Shown: positions 1-12,484, counted from the stretch's first letter. The stretch: 64,000 nucleotides of DNA from Hermatobates lingyangjiaoensis (GCA_026182355.1 JAPFBL010000222.1:959001-1023000); one strand, 5' to 3'. The notes: generated by a model not told the origin, from the sequence alone. Translations and numbers: made by a program.

Positions 1-1260
1 AAACTAAAAATTATAAATTAATATAAAAATGATTATGTATGCGTTATAAACGTTATAACATATATATGATGCTTACAAATGTATTGGTGTAAAAAATATT
101 ACTACTACTAAAATAGCATACTTATAACATGGTCTGATCTATATTTCAACATATATGCATGTAGATCATACACACTACAGTTATTCTACTGTTATTTACA
201 TGAATTCGTTCAATAGAGTTAAAATCAACTTAATGTCCTTGCAAATAACAAGTACTATGAGAATTATTATGGTGAAATTTATATTTCTACACGATATAGG
301 CCACAATAGCTTAAAATGTTTTTTATTTTAAATATAAAATTAACTTATTTTTAAAAAATTATACCATGAATTTTAAGAAATTCATGATATTTTTTCAAAA
401 ACTCTAAATTTTAAGTTTGCGACTGAAGCAAACTATGTCTATTTTTGAGAATTAAATCACAATCAATTTCTATTTTATAAAAGATTCAAAATATTTATAT
501 TTATTTTTAAACTAAAAACAATACGTTATAAAAAACAATAACGATTTGGTATTCCGACACGAGGTTCAAAATACCTCAATTTATATTCTGATAATAACAG
601 TTTTAATATATTGTAAACAAATCTTATGAGGAAAGCAGGCTGCCTTTATTCCAAGCAGAGTTTCAAGTTTTTAGGCAGATATCAACTTGTAAATAGACCA
701 AAATAAAGTCAAATTTCTTTTATAGCGACCAAATTTAAGCAAATTATACTTGTAATGTTTTAGCATAGTATTTTTAGTTTAACAAAATATAACAAAATAC
801 GTATTATCAAAATCTACCTAACCTCGTTAACTTATAAAAGTTGTACACGTCCTCTTTACAAAGGAACTATTTCTGCCTTTAACAGCATTATGACCTGTTC
901 AATAGCGTTACCAGTATTAGATTATTTATCAATATATATTGTAGGTTAATGAAATAACCTACAGATACAGTTTTTTTTTGGATAGGATAAGTTTGTTGTA
1001 ATAGAAAATGATTATATTCACTCTGGTATAAATGCTTTCGATACATACATTCTTTGTTTTCAAGTCGAAAGAAATCTACACTAGTCTATTCAGTGTTTTG
1101 ACATTGTGCTGATATTGATCTCAAGATTTTGAACTGATAAAAAGTAATTGTACTAGTTATTAAAGTAAGCAAATATTGAAATATTTCTTTATTATTGGTT
1201 AAAATAGATAAAGCTATTAATATTAAATCTTGTTCACTGATAAGAACTATCTCTAGCTAA
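1..1260. other. AT-rich, no gene seen
   Basis: AT-rich sequence with short homopolymer runs. I see no coding signature, RNA gene or recognisable repeat here. Confidence 0.6.
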
Positions 1261-1830
1261 CTGATCAAAAAATTATATGAATCGATGAGTAAGCAAAATG
1301 TTGATTTGGAGCAAATAAATACCAAACTTGAAACTTTCCATGAAAGGCACAATCAATTAGTTGAATTAAATGCTACAATTTTTGAGAAGCATAAACTGAG
1401 CAACTGTACTGAACAAGAGTTAACTAATGAAGTTGAAGAGTGCGGTAAATAAAAAGATTTCACATAAACACGTGAAATAACAATCAATGATCAAACCACA
1501 ATAAAAAATGGGAAAACAAGACTAAAAGACTAAGTCTTGATTTTTTCCATTTCTTATTGTGGTTTGATCATTGAGTGTGGTTAACATACTAGTATATTTA
1601 GGAGAATAAAAAGAGTTATTGAAGTTTTGAAAAGCAAACAAATTTCCATAACAAATAAAGGTGCATTATAACCTCTTAGCTTACTCGTGTGTTTCAGTTC
1701 AACTGTAACTACGAGCATCTAAATTTGGTGCTTAATCAGAAGATGATTTCTCTTTTGGTAGCAGTTTAAAAATGCATGAATAAAGTGCAATGTATGATTT
1801 GTTATAACATATTATGATTAAGACAATCAG
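1261..1830 (+). pseudogene. BEL/Pao-type gag N-terminal relic
   Basis: A 63-codon open stretch (1261-1452) has a coiled-coil look, with segments such as LEQINTKLETFHERHNQL and ELTNEVEECGK. This is how BEL/Pao gag proteins usually begin. After a PLE tail inserted at about 1453-1577, a decayed continuation at about 1690-1830 reads SKFGA..SEDDFSFGSSLKMHE, broken by stops. It recalls the KFGGD..EFWSSFK block of the DUF1759 gag region. Only a small N-terminal part remains; no protease, RT or LTR was found nearby. The family assignment rests on pattern resemblance, so it is tentative. Confidence 0.42.
1453..1577. repeat. Fold-back PLE tail pair, family A (short)
   Basis: Two inverted copies of the terminal sequence that recurs many times further right. 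The left half starts AAAGATTTCACATAAACACG and the right half ends TTATTGTGGTTTGATCATTG. The central hammerhead-like part is deleted and the halves meet near an AAGACTAAG/CTTAGTCTT-like centre. It interrupts the gag relic. Confidence 0.7.
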
Positions 1831-3235
1831 TAGTACCCTTGAAAGTTTCTTCGGTCAGGTATGTTCCCTCTTGAAACGATAGAACCTATTACCTATTACT
1901 ATTATTTGTGAGTGACTGTAGCACTACTTCTCCTAGGAACTATTGTACTTCTCCTCTTCTGTACTAAAGTACCCCAGTTAATTCCAGTGCAACCAACAAG
2001 CTCAGTATTTTTGTTCTTCTATGGATTCATTGATTATCCCGAAAAACTTACCCCTGCAAAACAATGTGACCTAAGCAAATGTTACGGTGATTCTTCATCT
2101 TTTTTGCAAAATCTGCACAAAGCATCATTCTTCGCAGATAACCATTAAGTTTGCACTGACCCTTAAGGAATTTGGTTAAGATCCTTAGAGTATTCCTGCT
2201 CCTATCAACCCAACCTAGGCCTTATAACGTCACTGAGTAAAGTATTTAAAATAATAATTGTAAAAAATTACGTTTGTAATCAAGTATATGTTTTTATAAT
2301 TTTCTCTAAAATCATTTTGTTTTTAATATTCTGGATATTTTTCGGCTAATTTTTTATACATTTTATCCTCTATAATATTAACAAATTTAGTTGCACACAC
2401 AATCTGTAAAGTCATCCATATATGCATCACTTTAAATAGCATAAGATAAGCAGTTATTATAATAATTAAGATAGTTCCACAGTTTACTCTGCTTTTATTT
2501 ACTACCCACCAGTCAGATCCTAACAATGCATTTACAATGAAATAAACAATCAATTAATTAATGCAACCCGAATAAATACATGGAAACGATCACACAATAC
2601 TTACAAATTATTAATAGTCAATTGTGACTTACTTTCATCTCATCAATAAACTACAGAAAATAAATCAGACCCTCAATGATTAAATAATAATAGTAGTAAT
2701 TTATTCAATAGTTTGTCTCCGTTATCTAAACTTGTACAACATTTTGAGTTACAATTATTTAAAAATACAAATAATTTGTTCATTACGTACAATACTACTT
2801 TAATAGATTCACTTCGCACTATTGAATAATTGATGTTCACCTAAATATGCAGTTCAGTTGACAGAATACCACTCGTCAACTTTTATGAACGCCAAGATGG
2901 TCTCCAACCCCAAGACACAGAGACGCAGGAAAATCAAGTCATACCAAGACGAAAGAGAAAACTAATGTACTTTATAACGAAATTACTCTTATGAAAACCA
3001 CTTTAACCGCATTGTGCGTTGTCTGAGACTCATATCTCATAGACCATTACCTGACTAGTGCGACCTAGGCTCAAACAAACCTCTCAAAATTGTCACTTTC
3101 ATTCACGAGTGGTAATTATTCTAACCCCAGATGGGTAAAATTCAGTCCAGAGGAGATAGGGGATCGGGAAGAACTATTGAGAAGATAGGCATTACGACTC
3201 TGGCAATCAAGGTGGGATCAGGGAACGGTAGGTAG
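1831..3235. other. AT-rich, no supported gene
   Basis: Contains only short open frames without family resemblance, for example a 78-codon frame at 1912-2148 that needs a GTG start. I do not support any as a gene. Confidence 0.5.
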
Positions 3236-3494
3236 GTGAACTTACCTGGTCCTCCCCGACGTATTTTTAAGGCTGAGGCTGAAGGATGTATACATCCACC
3301 ATCGGCTGTCACAGGTATCCTCTGTACACGGGAACTTCAGGGCTTTCCTATTTAGGTTCAAGAGGAGAGAGATTAAAGTTGCGTCATGTAGCGCTCCGTC
3401 AGAAAATGTGGCCCATGTCTTGGAGGTGTACCCAAGATACGTGGACGCTAGGTTCATATATGAGATGACTACGGGCAAGTGTGTGGCATCCATT
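3236..3494 (+). pseudogene. LINE ORF2 C-terminal relic
   Basis: The frame ending with the stop at 3492-3494 reads SCSAPSENVAHVLEVYPRY followed by VDARFIYEM. This matches the layout of the cysteine/histidine motif near the C-terminus of R1/I-like LINE proteins (ENV.HVLE.CP.Y...R), with the second cysteine replaced by tyrosine. Upstream the same region reads through frameshifts. No RT core is present. The clade cannot be told from so little sequence. Confidence 0.35.
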
Positions 3495-3822
3495 TAGTGC
3501 AATGCTCTCAGGAAATATAGAGTTGAATTTTATAAGTTTATTTTTGATATTACAAAAATTAAGAAGTCTCCAGAATTACCACCCCCCTGACTATAACATA
3601 TAAAGAAGATTGTGCTGCTTTGTTTTCTGTTTTCTATGATAATTTAGTATAAATGTTTTTATATCACGAAGTGTTGTAGCGCTAATGACTTTTGTTATTG
3701 CATTATAATATTATTTTTAAAGCAAACATTGTGGCATTTTTACTTTTTTTAGGAAGAAGATAATTTGTTTTTTCATCCATGCTATTTTATTTCATTCTTT
3801 TTATTTTAAGTGATGTAGAGTC
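3495..3822. other. AT-rich, no gene seen
   Basis: Intergenic AT-rich sequence after the LINE relic. Nothing recognisable. Confidence 0.5.
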
Positions 3823-3897
3823 GTGGAAGCTCGTCTCCGCGTAGTCTACCTCTGGCGTATCTCGGAGACCCCCGAAATGTGGCGAAAGAGCTTCCAC
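3823..3897. other. Nested-stem structured element, candidate RNA
   Basis: A perfect 10-bp stem (GTGGAAGCTC 3823-3832 with GAGCTTCCAC 3888-3897) encloses a perfect 7-bp stem (GTCTCCG 3833-3839 with CGGAGAC 3863-3869), stacked with no gap on the 5' side. The rest, CCCCGAAATGTGGCGAAA, would form the third side. The GC content stands out from the surroundings. It is not a tRNA, as it has no T-loop box. Function unknown. Confidence 0.35.
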
Positions 3898-4649
3898 ATA
3901 AAAAGGTATTAGTCTGTTTTCTTGTTATTCGCGATATTAGTTAACAAGCTGAGAGCATGAAATAATATCAAACAGGTAATTATTCTAAAGTTAACCAACC
4001 CTAGGTTACAATATAAAAGACCAAATTTTGAAAAATTATGTACACATTAATCAGTTCTTTTTGACAAAAGTAATTTGAAAAGTTTAATGGAGAAATAAGC
4101 ACTAATGTATACCAGAAGTTGAGAATATATTTTTAACAGAAATGTCATATACACCTCTTCCATTAGACATATGATATTCACTTATTCTGTCAGAATTTTT
4201 AAGCATATCATGTTTTCTTCAATTACAATTATAAATATACATTCACACCAAATGCTCCTACACTAATATCACCTTTTTAAATGTCTCTCTTCCATGACAT
4301 ATCATATTTTCAATCTTTTTTTTTTTGATAAATTTATAGATTTTTTTATAGTGAAACACCAAACGCAAGGTAAGCCAAACGCATGAAACATATATCAAAA
4401 CATGATATCTGTTATATAGTCTTTCTATATTATCATTTCAGAGTTTTTGTTTTTTATAGATTTAAACAGTTAACTTCTTTGATAGTCTTATTAAGACATT
4501 AAGCAAAGATTCAAAAAAATATTAACACTTTTTAACTGTTTTGTGCGTGATACACTCTCTATATTCGATTAAAAAAATATACACAACTACCACTCAGTTA
4601 AATGTTAATTTTAACATTTATTATCATCAAACTAATATGCTCTAATCTT
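3898..4649. other. AT-rich, no gene seen
   Basis: AT-rich sequence without recognisable coding or repeat structure. Confidence 0.5.
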
Positions 4650-5276
4650 CTGGTAACTTTCTTATATGAACCAGCAATACTGGAAAAACATAGAGCAATA
4701 CTGTAATAATTGAGAAGAACTATCGCTCAGAGTAAATTGGATTTTTATGATTTTTGACAAAAGGAAAGAAAAGCGATCTTTTAAAAACATTAGCATGCCA
4801 TAAACCTCCCAATATACGAGTAATAAGTTTATAAAAGACCGAAAGTGTAAAACATAATTCAAAATTGGAAACATTCAAATAGAAATAATAAATAAAGTAA
4901 TCATAGACCTTAAATTTAAAATTATCTTAAAACAACATTTTTTCTTACATGCTTCTGACACAATCCATTAGCTGTTGGAACAAAAGCCATTTTCTTTTGT
5001 AAGAAATTATTTCGTAAAATGTTTGAAAAATGTTTTATTATTGCTGCAGTTTACAAATGATATTATTTGTAACATCAGAGGTATAAGTGTATACAAAAGT
5101 AAGCATATATAATGATAAGTGGATCAATCACTATCTGCACTAATTCCAGGAATGACTAATAAACATCCCACTTAGACATTTATATTATGTCTACATGGGA
5201 CACTTATATCATATTCCCAAGAAGTTTGGTATTATGCCTAATTATAGTAAAGCTCAGTGTAGGCCCCTCCAGTTTT
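4650..5276 (+). repeat. Dispersed repeat X, copy A
   Basis: First of three same-orientation copies of an unclassified interspersed repeat. Shared landmarks are ATAAAAGACC near 4830, AAAAGCCATTTTCT near 4984, a block around AATGACTAATAAACAT at about 5150, and the end AGTAAAGCTCAGTGTAGGCC near 5250. It has no coding capacity and its transposon class is unknown. Divergence from the other copies is obvious by eye, so it is an old family. Confidence 0.6.
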
Positions 5277-6779
5277 TTTAAGTTTTCATAATTCTATTTT
5301 ATATTGTGTAGGAAGACATATATTTTTTTGGTACATGTAAAAATATGTTATGTATTTTTAAATAATTTTAATTGTATTAACCTGAATCAGTATATTAATT
5401 TGTATTAGAGAGAGGTGAATAACAAACTCTCTTATTTAGGATATCAGGAAAACAAAACAAAAAACTATCACAAGTAACACATTATTACATAGGTTAGGCG
5501 TGAAGTGTGAGAGTGAGCAGAAGAAACAAGAGAGAGCGCAATATGAGTATAGGGAGAAGTGTAGACAGGGATGAAAAGGGAGTGACAGCTAAAGAAGAGA
5601 TGAGAATCAAAGATGGAGGCAAGCTTAGAGGTTTAACATTCAAAGCTTAAAGCAGGTAATCTTGGATTAAATATTCAACTAGAAAATAAAACTATTTTTT
5701 TTTATTTTACTATAATTTATGTATAGTGATCGTGAAAAATAAACTCTCAAGATCTTGACAAAATAACATATTTTGAGGTCCCAGAAGTCGTTTCATGAAG
5801 TTTTTTCGATGATGTCTGAGTGTGTTTGGGAGGGTGGGTGGGTGAGTATATATCAAAAATTACGGTCAAGAATCTTTGATGGATCAAACTTATATTTTGC
5901 ACAAAAATGGCCCTCGTAATGTAGATGAGCTCTATTGTTTAGGAGCAATTGTGGATGACGGGAAAGTCAGTTTTTTTTTGCCAAAAACCTATTTAGACAA
6001 ATATTGTAAACAACATTCTTTCTCTTATAAACTACAAATTCTATAGTCTCAAAACATTATACTTCGGGCTTCAAAAAAATAAACGGAAATTATCCAAAGA
6101 TTTTTAAACTAAAAGGAAAATTTTTTTTTATTAACATCATGTAAAAATTCTTACTTATAATTCAATCTGAAAAATTGTGAGAGCAATACAAGCTACTTCG
6201 TTTGACGGATCAAAAAGAAACAATAATTAGAAATACAACATTATGTAGAGAGTGAAATGAAATAATTTTTTTCCAAATTACATTTACCAAAAATCTCTTA
6301 GAATACATTTTCTATTTTCATAAATATTCTTGTGACGTTAAACATCCAATTAAAAAATCATAAAAATATGCCAAAAAATCAAAAAAAAAATAACAATTAA
6401 TACAAAAAATTACGAAATATCAATTACGGAAAAAGAGCTTTAACGCTATAAAAACTGATTGTTTATCTAAAACTAACGGATCACCTGCTACACTTGACTA
6501 ATTTATCGATATTTATTATATTGCTTACATTGACTTAGAAATTTTTTTACTGTATCCACTGAAATAAAATTGATCTTTATAATGGAAAAATAATTTAAAT
6601 AATTTATTGACTTATATGAAACAAAAAAAATAATATTTTTACACGTCAAAAATCACTGCCAATGAACATAAATCCTGTTTCTTTAATGATATGATAGATA
6701 AGTCTTAAAAAATGCTGCACTCTTATTTATATATTCCACCCTTGAACAAAACTTAATATCAAATGTAATTTTTCCTTCC
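5277..6779. other. AT-rich, no gene seen
   Basis: AT-rich, with A and T runs. No open frame with protein-like composition. Confidence 0.5.
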
Positions 6780-7104
6780 TCCAGAAAGAGCTATTATAAT
6801 GTTGACAAATACCCAGTTTTTTCACTACTCTAGTCTAGTAGTTCATATCTATTATTTTTAACAATTTCAAACTTCCAGCTATAAAAAGTTTTAAATTATA
6901 CTGAATAGCTGGCTTTGACTTTGATTTGAATATGTAAAACTGGCTAATTACTAATATATTTTCTCTCACTGTACATTCACAGCAACCTTATAACAGAGGA
7001 CACCACGCTGGAAAAAGATATCACTCGCTCAGAGTGAAATAATAAATTGGGAAAGAAAAGTTATTTTTATTAAATATTAGGACGCCATAAAATTCTCAGT
7101 ATAA

Positions 7105-7485
7105 TCTATATAAATAAAACAAAGGTTTTGTCTGTACATTCTTTAAAACTGACTTATTTCAAGTTATCTTTAGGTTCATTCATTAGAGAAACCGAGTCCA
7201 CCCTTAGAAAAATGTCTATCGGTTTGTCGGTTTGCCCGCAAAATTTTGTCACTTGTAAACTCAGCCACCATAAGACATAGCAAGCTGAAGCTTTGACAGT
7301 AGATTTGTATACGTCTAATTTAAAGTCTATGCTGTGAATGTGGTACATATAGATCTACTTACTTAACACTGTGCTACTACATATAGTTTTTTATATTCTA
7401 TAATGTTTCGAACAATATTTTGAAATACCGCGTATCATCCCTGAATTTTTTTGAAATACCCGCCAAATACGGGCACGTCTGCTAG
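7105..7485 (+). mobile_element. Non-autonomous Helitron, 381 bp
   Basis: It begins TCTATATAAATAAA and ends CTAG, with a 3' hairpin (CCCG 7459-7462 / CGGG 7470-7473) 8 nt before the terminal CTAG (7482-7485). The host bases are A on the left (7104) and T on the right (7486). Copy C of repeat X shows the empty sequence ATAATAATTCTATAAAAG, proving insertion between A and T with no target duplication, the hallmark of Helitrons. It has no Rep/helicase coding. Confidence 0.88.
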
Positions 7486-7885
7486 TAATTCTATAAAAGA
7501 CCAAAAATGTAAAGCATAATTCAAAATTCAAAAAATTCTTTGATAAATAATAAATACAATTATCCTAAATCTTAAATTAAAAATTCTCTTAAAACTACAT
7601 TTTTTCTTTGATGTTTCGAACATTTTTCAGAGAAAATAGGAATATTTTCATGTTTTAAATGGGAAAATTTATCTGAAATATTCAATTTAGAAGGAGGTGA
7701 GGTAAACTATGTAAGAGATCCACTAGCTATTGGAACAAAAGCCATTTTCTCCTGTAAGAGATTATTTCGTAACCCGAAATCTAGACTCTCGCTTTTCAAA
7801 AATTTTATTATTGCTGTAGTTCTACTGTTGATATTATATGCATCAGTGGTGTGATATACAAAAATAAGCATATATATATATATGT

Positions 7886-8062
7886 CAATGATCAAACCAC
7901 AATAAGAAATGGGAAAACAAGACTAAGATCTTTCAACCGTAACAAGCAATCTTCGTCAGAGTCAAAAACCCAACTGAACACTAGATGCAGAAAACATCTG
8001 GTGAGGAGTTTTATTGTGGATTGATCATTGATTGTTATATCACGTGTTTATGTGAAATCTTT
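7886..8062. repeat. PLE tail pair, family A
   Basis: Inverted halves of the common tail: the left half (TGATCAAACCACAATAAG on) contains the complement of the hammerhead-like core. The right half resumes at TTTTATTGTGG and runs into TTTATGTGAAATCTTTATATA. It is flanked on both sides by TA dinucleotides. Between them lies the downstream spacer that also occurs next to the GIY-YIG copies (CATCTGGTGAGGAG). Confidence 0.7.
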
Positions 8063-8124
8063 ATATATATATATATATATATATTTATATAACAAATTCA
8101 ATAATATATCGACCGTTTGATAGA

Positions 8125-8527
8125 ATAGGTGTGTTCTCTAATCGGGGTTCGGTCAATTCGGTCCCTTGAGTGAACAGTGTTGAGGTTATTTGTAATGTTA
8201 TCTTATTAGTCTAGTCGAAGGTTTTGTCCGGTTAACATTGTTGTTCCTTTAAACAATGTAAATTTCATTTTCTTAGTTAAACAATTCTTAATTCTGTAAG
8301 TAATATTGTTTTATGTATCTCTGAAATATGTCTGCTTGTAATATTCATAAGTTGTAACAATCCATTTTCATATTGTGTATATGTTTGATGTTGATATGTG
8401 ATTTCTTATTATCCCTTGTTTGTAGGCCTATGAAAAAGGTTTTAAATAAAACCGAAACGTTGGCAAAGAGAGTTTGATTTTTTATCCTGGAAAATTGACC
8501 GATTCCGGATTAGAGAACACACCTATG
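8125..8527. repeat. Fold-back element, family F
   Basis: Terminal inverted repeats ATAGGTGTGTTCTCTAATC (left) and its complement (right end 8527), each followed inward by a sequence ending GGTCAATT. Near the right end, GGTTTTAAATAAAACC forms a perfect hairpin followed directly by GAAACGTTGG, the pattern of the PLE tails elsewhere in this window. A related, more compact palindrome lies at 54512-54680. Flanked by TA microsatellites (8062-8084 and 8534-8566). Confidence 0.6.
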
Positions 8528-8568
<41 letters not shown>

Positions 8569-8745
8569 ATAAGTAGATCAATAATTATCTGTACTACCTC
8601 CAGGAATGAATGACTAATAAACATCTCCAATTTAACATTTCTATTAAACCTAAATTGAACATTATATATTATATACCCAAGAAGTATGATTTTGTTAACT
8701 TATAGTAAAATTGAGTGTAGATATAGTTATAGTGTGTAAAATCTA

Positions 8746-9439
8746 CGCCACAGTAAATTTTTTAAAATGTTTTTGTTTATAGTTATCTAGTACTATTTAA
8801 TTAATTCGTTAAATGTCTTACATTTTTACATCAATTTCAAGAATTTGTTGGCCATTTAATTTGACAAGAAACTAATATACTCTAAATAAATATATTTTAG
8901 AAGCCTTATTCAGAATGCTACAAATAATAATTGATAGAAGTAAATCTTTAATCAGTGAGTAGTTGAACAGTACTGCAAAATAAAAAATGAGGTTTATACA
9001 AAATGAGGAGAGAGAAATTTAATTACGTATTGTTAATTTCATTGTAATCAATTTTATTTAAGTATTACAAAAAAATTATTTTAGATTAGATTTTTAAATT
9101 ATAACTTTTTAATGAGAGAATTACATGAGCTATCAATTTGTTTGTTTTATATTGATGGATCAAAAAGAAGCAAAACTACTTCCATTTAACTTTTAATACA
9201 GATATTGTGTATAAAATATTTTATGAAGTTCACGTTAAAGTATGTATAAAGAAAATGATGAAAGATAATATCATAGGACATAATATATGAACAAATAGGT
9301 ATACCTTACCATGATGAGACGTAATTTAGCTCAGTTCTGTCTGGAAGCGCGAATACAACTGACGTGTTGAGACAAGCATCCAACTGTAGGGTCCAAAAGT
9401 TCGCCTACATTCATTCTTCTGGGAAAACCACCCCCACTA
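8746..9439. other. AT-rich, no gene seen
   Basis: No coding or repeat signature recognised. It borders the Jockey relic to the right. Confidence 0.5.
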
Positions 9440-10174
9440 TATCTACCAAACTGCGTCTTAATTTAATATGATAGCAAATAAATCGCTCATAGTATTTCAA
9501 GCAGAGATTGCTTCTCTTATTAGAAGAGAATACTCCCACCTACTTACTACCTTATAATGCAGTCCTACCTCAACCACCTCTTTAGACAGTGGAATAGAAA
9601 TACAGTGGAATACAATATTCAATTGTATTTCTTCAATAATTTCTATTAAGGCAGGAGTTCCACAAGGAAGTATACTTGGACCAATTATACTTACCAATAT
9701 ACTCCATATACACCTCTGACATTCCAGAATCTCCCCATACTGTCTTAACCACCTTCGCTGACGACAAGGCAATCTTTTGCACAAATGGCAGTCCTGAGCT
9801 AGCATCCTACTATATCCAGCAACAGAACAGAAAAGCGTTGACGTAACATTCACGTTGCCACCAGATTCTTGTTCTCCAGTCTTCCCTAACCATATTCCGA
9901 TCCTTCAAGCTACAACTACCAAATACTTAGGACTAAACCTTGATAGACGACTTACTTGGGTTCCCCATACAAAAATAAAACGAACAAAACAATAGAGACG
10001 GCATAAACTCTTACTTCACTTAATGGATCCACGCTCAAAATTAACGGCTCACAACAAACTACTACTTTACACAACTATGATTACGCTTATTTGGTCATAC
10101 AACATTGAGATATGGGAAACAACAAAGAAAACTAATTCTCAGCGGATTCGAACTCTTTAAACCAAAATTCTTCT
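9440..10174 (+). pseudogene. Jockey-type LINE reverse transcriptase fragment
   Basis: Frameshifted RT coding read on the plus strand. The GVPQGSILGP motif (RT block 4) is encoded at about 9653-9682. The catalytic block follows as FADDKAIFCTNGSPELAS at about 9750, where the usual Y/F-x-DD is FADD. Next comes TFTLPPDSCSPVF and the conserved TTTKYLGLNLDRRLTW at about 9917-9963. Stops and frameshifts break the frame, so it is dead. The 3' end continues at 11030-11205 after a fold-back insertion. A sister copy lies at 61640-62395. Confidence 0.8.
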
Positions 10175-11029
10175 TCATTGTAGGGTAAAAATCTAATGAA
10201 ATGGTCTCCACATATACAAATTTTAATGATATAATCAACGCGTTTCGAACACGTAGTGTTCTTCCTCAGGCATTAACTAAAAAATACAATGACACCAGAG
10301 AGTTATCTATAGTACAAAGTAAATGGAATGGAATAGAAATGGAATGGACATGGGTAGGGGTATAGGGTACATCTGTTTCTTATTAGAAGGCAGGTACATT
10401 TTTCTCTTAAAAGTTAGGCTGAGCCTTTACATTTTCTTTTAGACTAAGTGTAGGAAACATATTGAAAAAATGAAATGAACAAACTAGTGCGCGATAATTC
10501 TTCTACTTGCCTCAATGAGCAAATTCCCAAATGTACAACTTTTCTTAATTTATTTATATAAAAATAAAAAAAAAAGTTCTATTTCCTCCTTATACATATA
10601 TTTGGTTTATATTTCGTTATAGCTCTGTGTTATTTTTTCAATATGTTTCCTACACTTAGTCTAAAAGAAAATGTAATGGCTCAGCCTAACTTTTAATAGA
10701 AAAATGTACCTGCCTTCTAATAAGAAACAGATGTACCCTATACCCCCACCCATGTCCATTCCATTTCCAGTCAGTCTTATTCAGAGGCACTCATCCTTAG
10801 GTTCGTACTTTCTGCCTTATTTTATTTTTATTAATTTTTGTACTTATTTACTTTGTACTATAGATAACTCTCTGGTTTCATTGTATTTTTTTAGTTAATG
10901 CCTGAGGAAGAACACTACGTGTTCGAAACGCGTTGTTTATATCATTAAAATTTGTATATGTGGAGACCATTTCATTAGATTTTTACCCTACAATGAGTAA
11001 ATACCACATAATAACTGATTGCACTACAT
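10175..11029. mobile_element. Fold-back PLE-like element, family B
   Basis: Long inverted repeats of about 290-360 bp (10176-10470 and 10640-11000) around a T/A-rich spacer, inserted in a Jockey element. Each arm carries the core CTGAGGA, an A, a GAACAC/GTGTTC stem and GAAACGCGTTG, the hammerhead-like tail pattern. The Jockey sequence AAAATTCTTCTTCA precedes it (about 10164) and is repeated directly after it (about 11031), a target duplication of about 14 bp. No protein is encoded. Confidence 0.72.
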
Positions 11030-11206
11030 TAAAATTCTTCTTCAAATTCTTCATTGTTTCTTCTATATACTTATCTGAAGTTTCCAAAAGTTCAGCAGGT
11101 ATTGCTTCTTCCCTTTTTCCCTCCTGTGTTTCCCCCTACATCTGTGTTATCAGTGTCATTGGTAATGTAATACTTACATTGTTGTGACTTTGAGAAAATA
11201 AAATTA
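11030..11206 (+). pseudogene. Jockey 3' end, continuation
   Basis: Aligns by eye with the 3' end of the second Jockey copy (62030-62395): TTCAGCAGGTA, TGTTATCAGTGTCA.TGGTAATG and TACTTACATTGTTGT, ending in an A-rich stretch with AATAAAATTAAAAA. It marks the true 3' terminus of the LINE interrupted at 10175. Confidence 0.75.
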
Positions 11207-11288
11207 AAAAAACATTACATCATCCCAAAATGTTTAAATGTGTAATATAAAATTATAATACACGAGTTTATTACTTTAAGTAATGAAT

Positions 11289-11329
<41 letters not shown>

Positions 11330-12484
11330 GAAATTTGTGAATGTTTTTCTCTGGGTATGTTGAAAATTACTACTCCACTACTGAAGGGAGTGAAATTAAA
11401 TTAATTCAGGTGTAAATTTAAAGATTCATAAAAGAATATTAATGCAGAAGTTATAAAAGAAAAAAGTATTGTTAAAAAAAAAGTTGGTAACGCTGGATAT
11501 TGACTGAAAAAAAACGAGTTGATTCTAACAGAGTAAAGAAAATCTATGGAATGAAAAAGTTGTCAGCAGATTATGCGATGACAGATCTCAGATATCTCTA
11601 TCAAATAGCTTACTGGACCCAAACATGGTAGGGTAATGAAAATTGTATAGGTGAAAGATGGAACTTTTAAGGGAAACTCCGAGCGAATTTTAATTCGTGT
11701 TGAGTACAGACCATCCACTCTAGAGCTAACTGCTTGCGAAGTTAGCCAATATTCCTTTATAACTAACCTGTCACAAACCCCAGAGGGACCTAAACTTCTC
11801 TTTGTTATCACCCTCTCTCCCACTTCTCTCTAAGATCAAGTAATTCCAGAAATCTTTACTTCTCTCAAATATAACTAACTTTAATTTGAACTTCTTGCCT
11901 TTTTCTTCTTATTAATTAAAATAATTAAACTAATAATGATATAAATAAATAAGTATACCTAAAGTTATTTAAATAAATTGTTTTTTTTAAATAATATAAG
12001 TTTTTTTTCTGTTCTTTTTTTTGAGTATTCAATAAGTCGAATTAAGGAGTATTACTTTGTGCTGAATGCGTCAGTAGAAGCTGACGTAATTTATTGCCCT
12101 TCTCCTTGTTGAGATGGGGTAGATCCTATTTAAGTCTTAGGCTTTCATCTCAACCTAGGACTAGCAACGTTAAACCTAAATTATTAAATAGGAACTTGAG
12201 GTCTGTTTTCTGTTGGGTTTTCTTATTCCAAATCTTTTTACTTATTGCATAAATCAAGTCTGCATTCATTTCTTAATGCTTATTTCTTGTTTAGTTCTTT
12301 CAGTAAAATAACAAACAATCTAATCTCATTAAAAATTAGATTTAATCAGTTGTACTGTATAGTGATGTAAAGTAATTAACTGATTTATAATTAATTAATA
12401 TTTCAGAGATTGCTTGAGATACTTTAGATAGTATCTTTCCATGATATTGAAATGTGACGAATAGACTCTTTCCTCAAGAAAGAG
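11207..12484. other. No gene seen; TA microsatellite at 11291-11328
   Basis: A TA array at 11291-11328 is followed by ordinary AT-rich sequence. Overlapping open frames at 11563-11833 on both strands look accidental and match no family. Confidence 0.5.

Larger units (their letters stand above)
6780..8745 (+). repeat. Dispersed repeat X, copy B (interrupted)
   Basis: Homologous to copies A and C in three pieces: about 6780-7104, 7486-7880 and 8560-8745. The interruptions are a Helitron (7105-7485) and a block of PLE-like tails with TA microsatellites (7880-8560). Landmarks are ACAAATACCCAGTTTT at 6810, ATAAAAGACCAAAAATGT at 7493, AAAAGCCATTTTCT at 7738 and AATAAACATCTCC near 8617. Confidence 0.6.

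Noticed and set aside
1912..2148. 78-codon open frame with a hydrophobic start
   Set aside because: Needs a GTG start, has no homology I recognise and sits in AT-rich DNA; eukaryotic context makes it unlikely.
9497..9853. 118-codon minus-strand open frame
   Set aside because: Shadow of the Jockey RT read on the plus strand, where the GVPQGS and FADD motifs lie.
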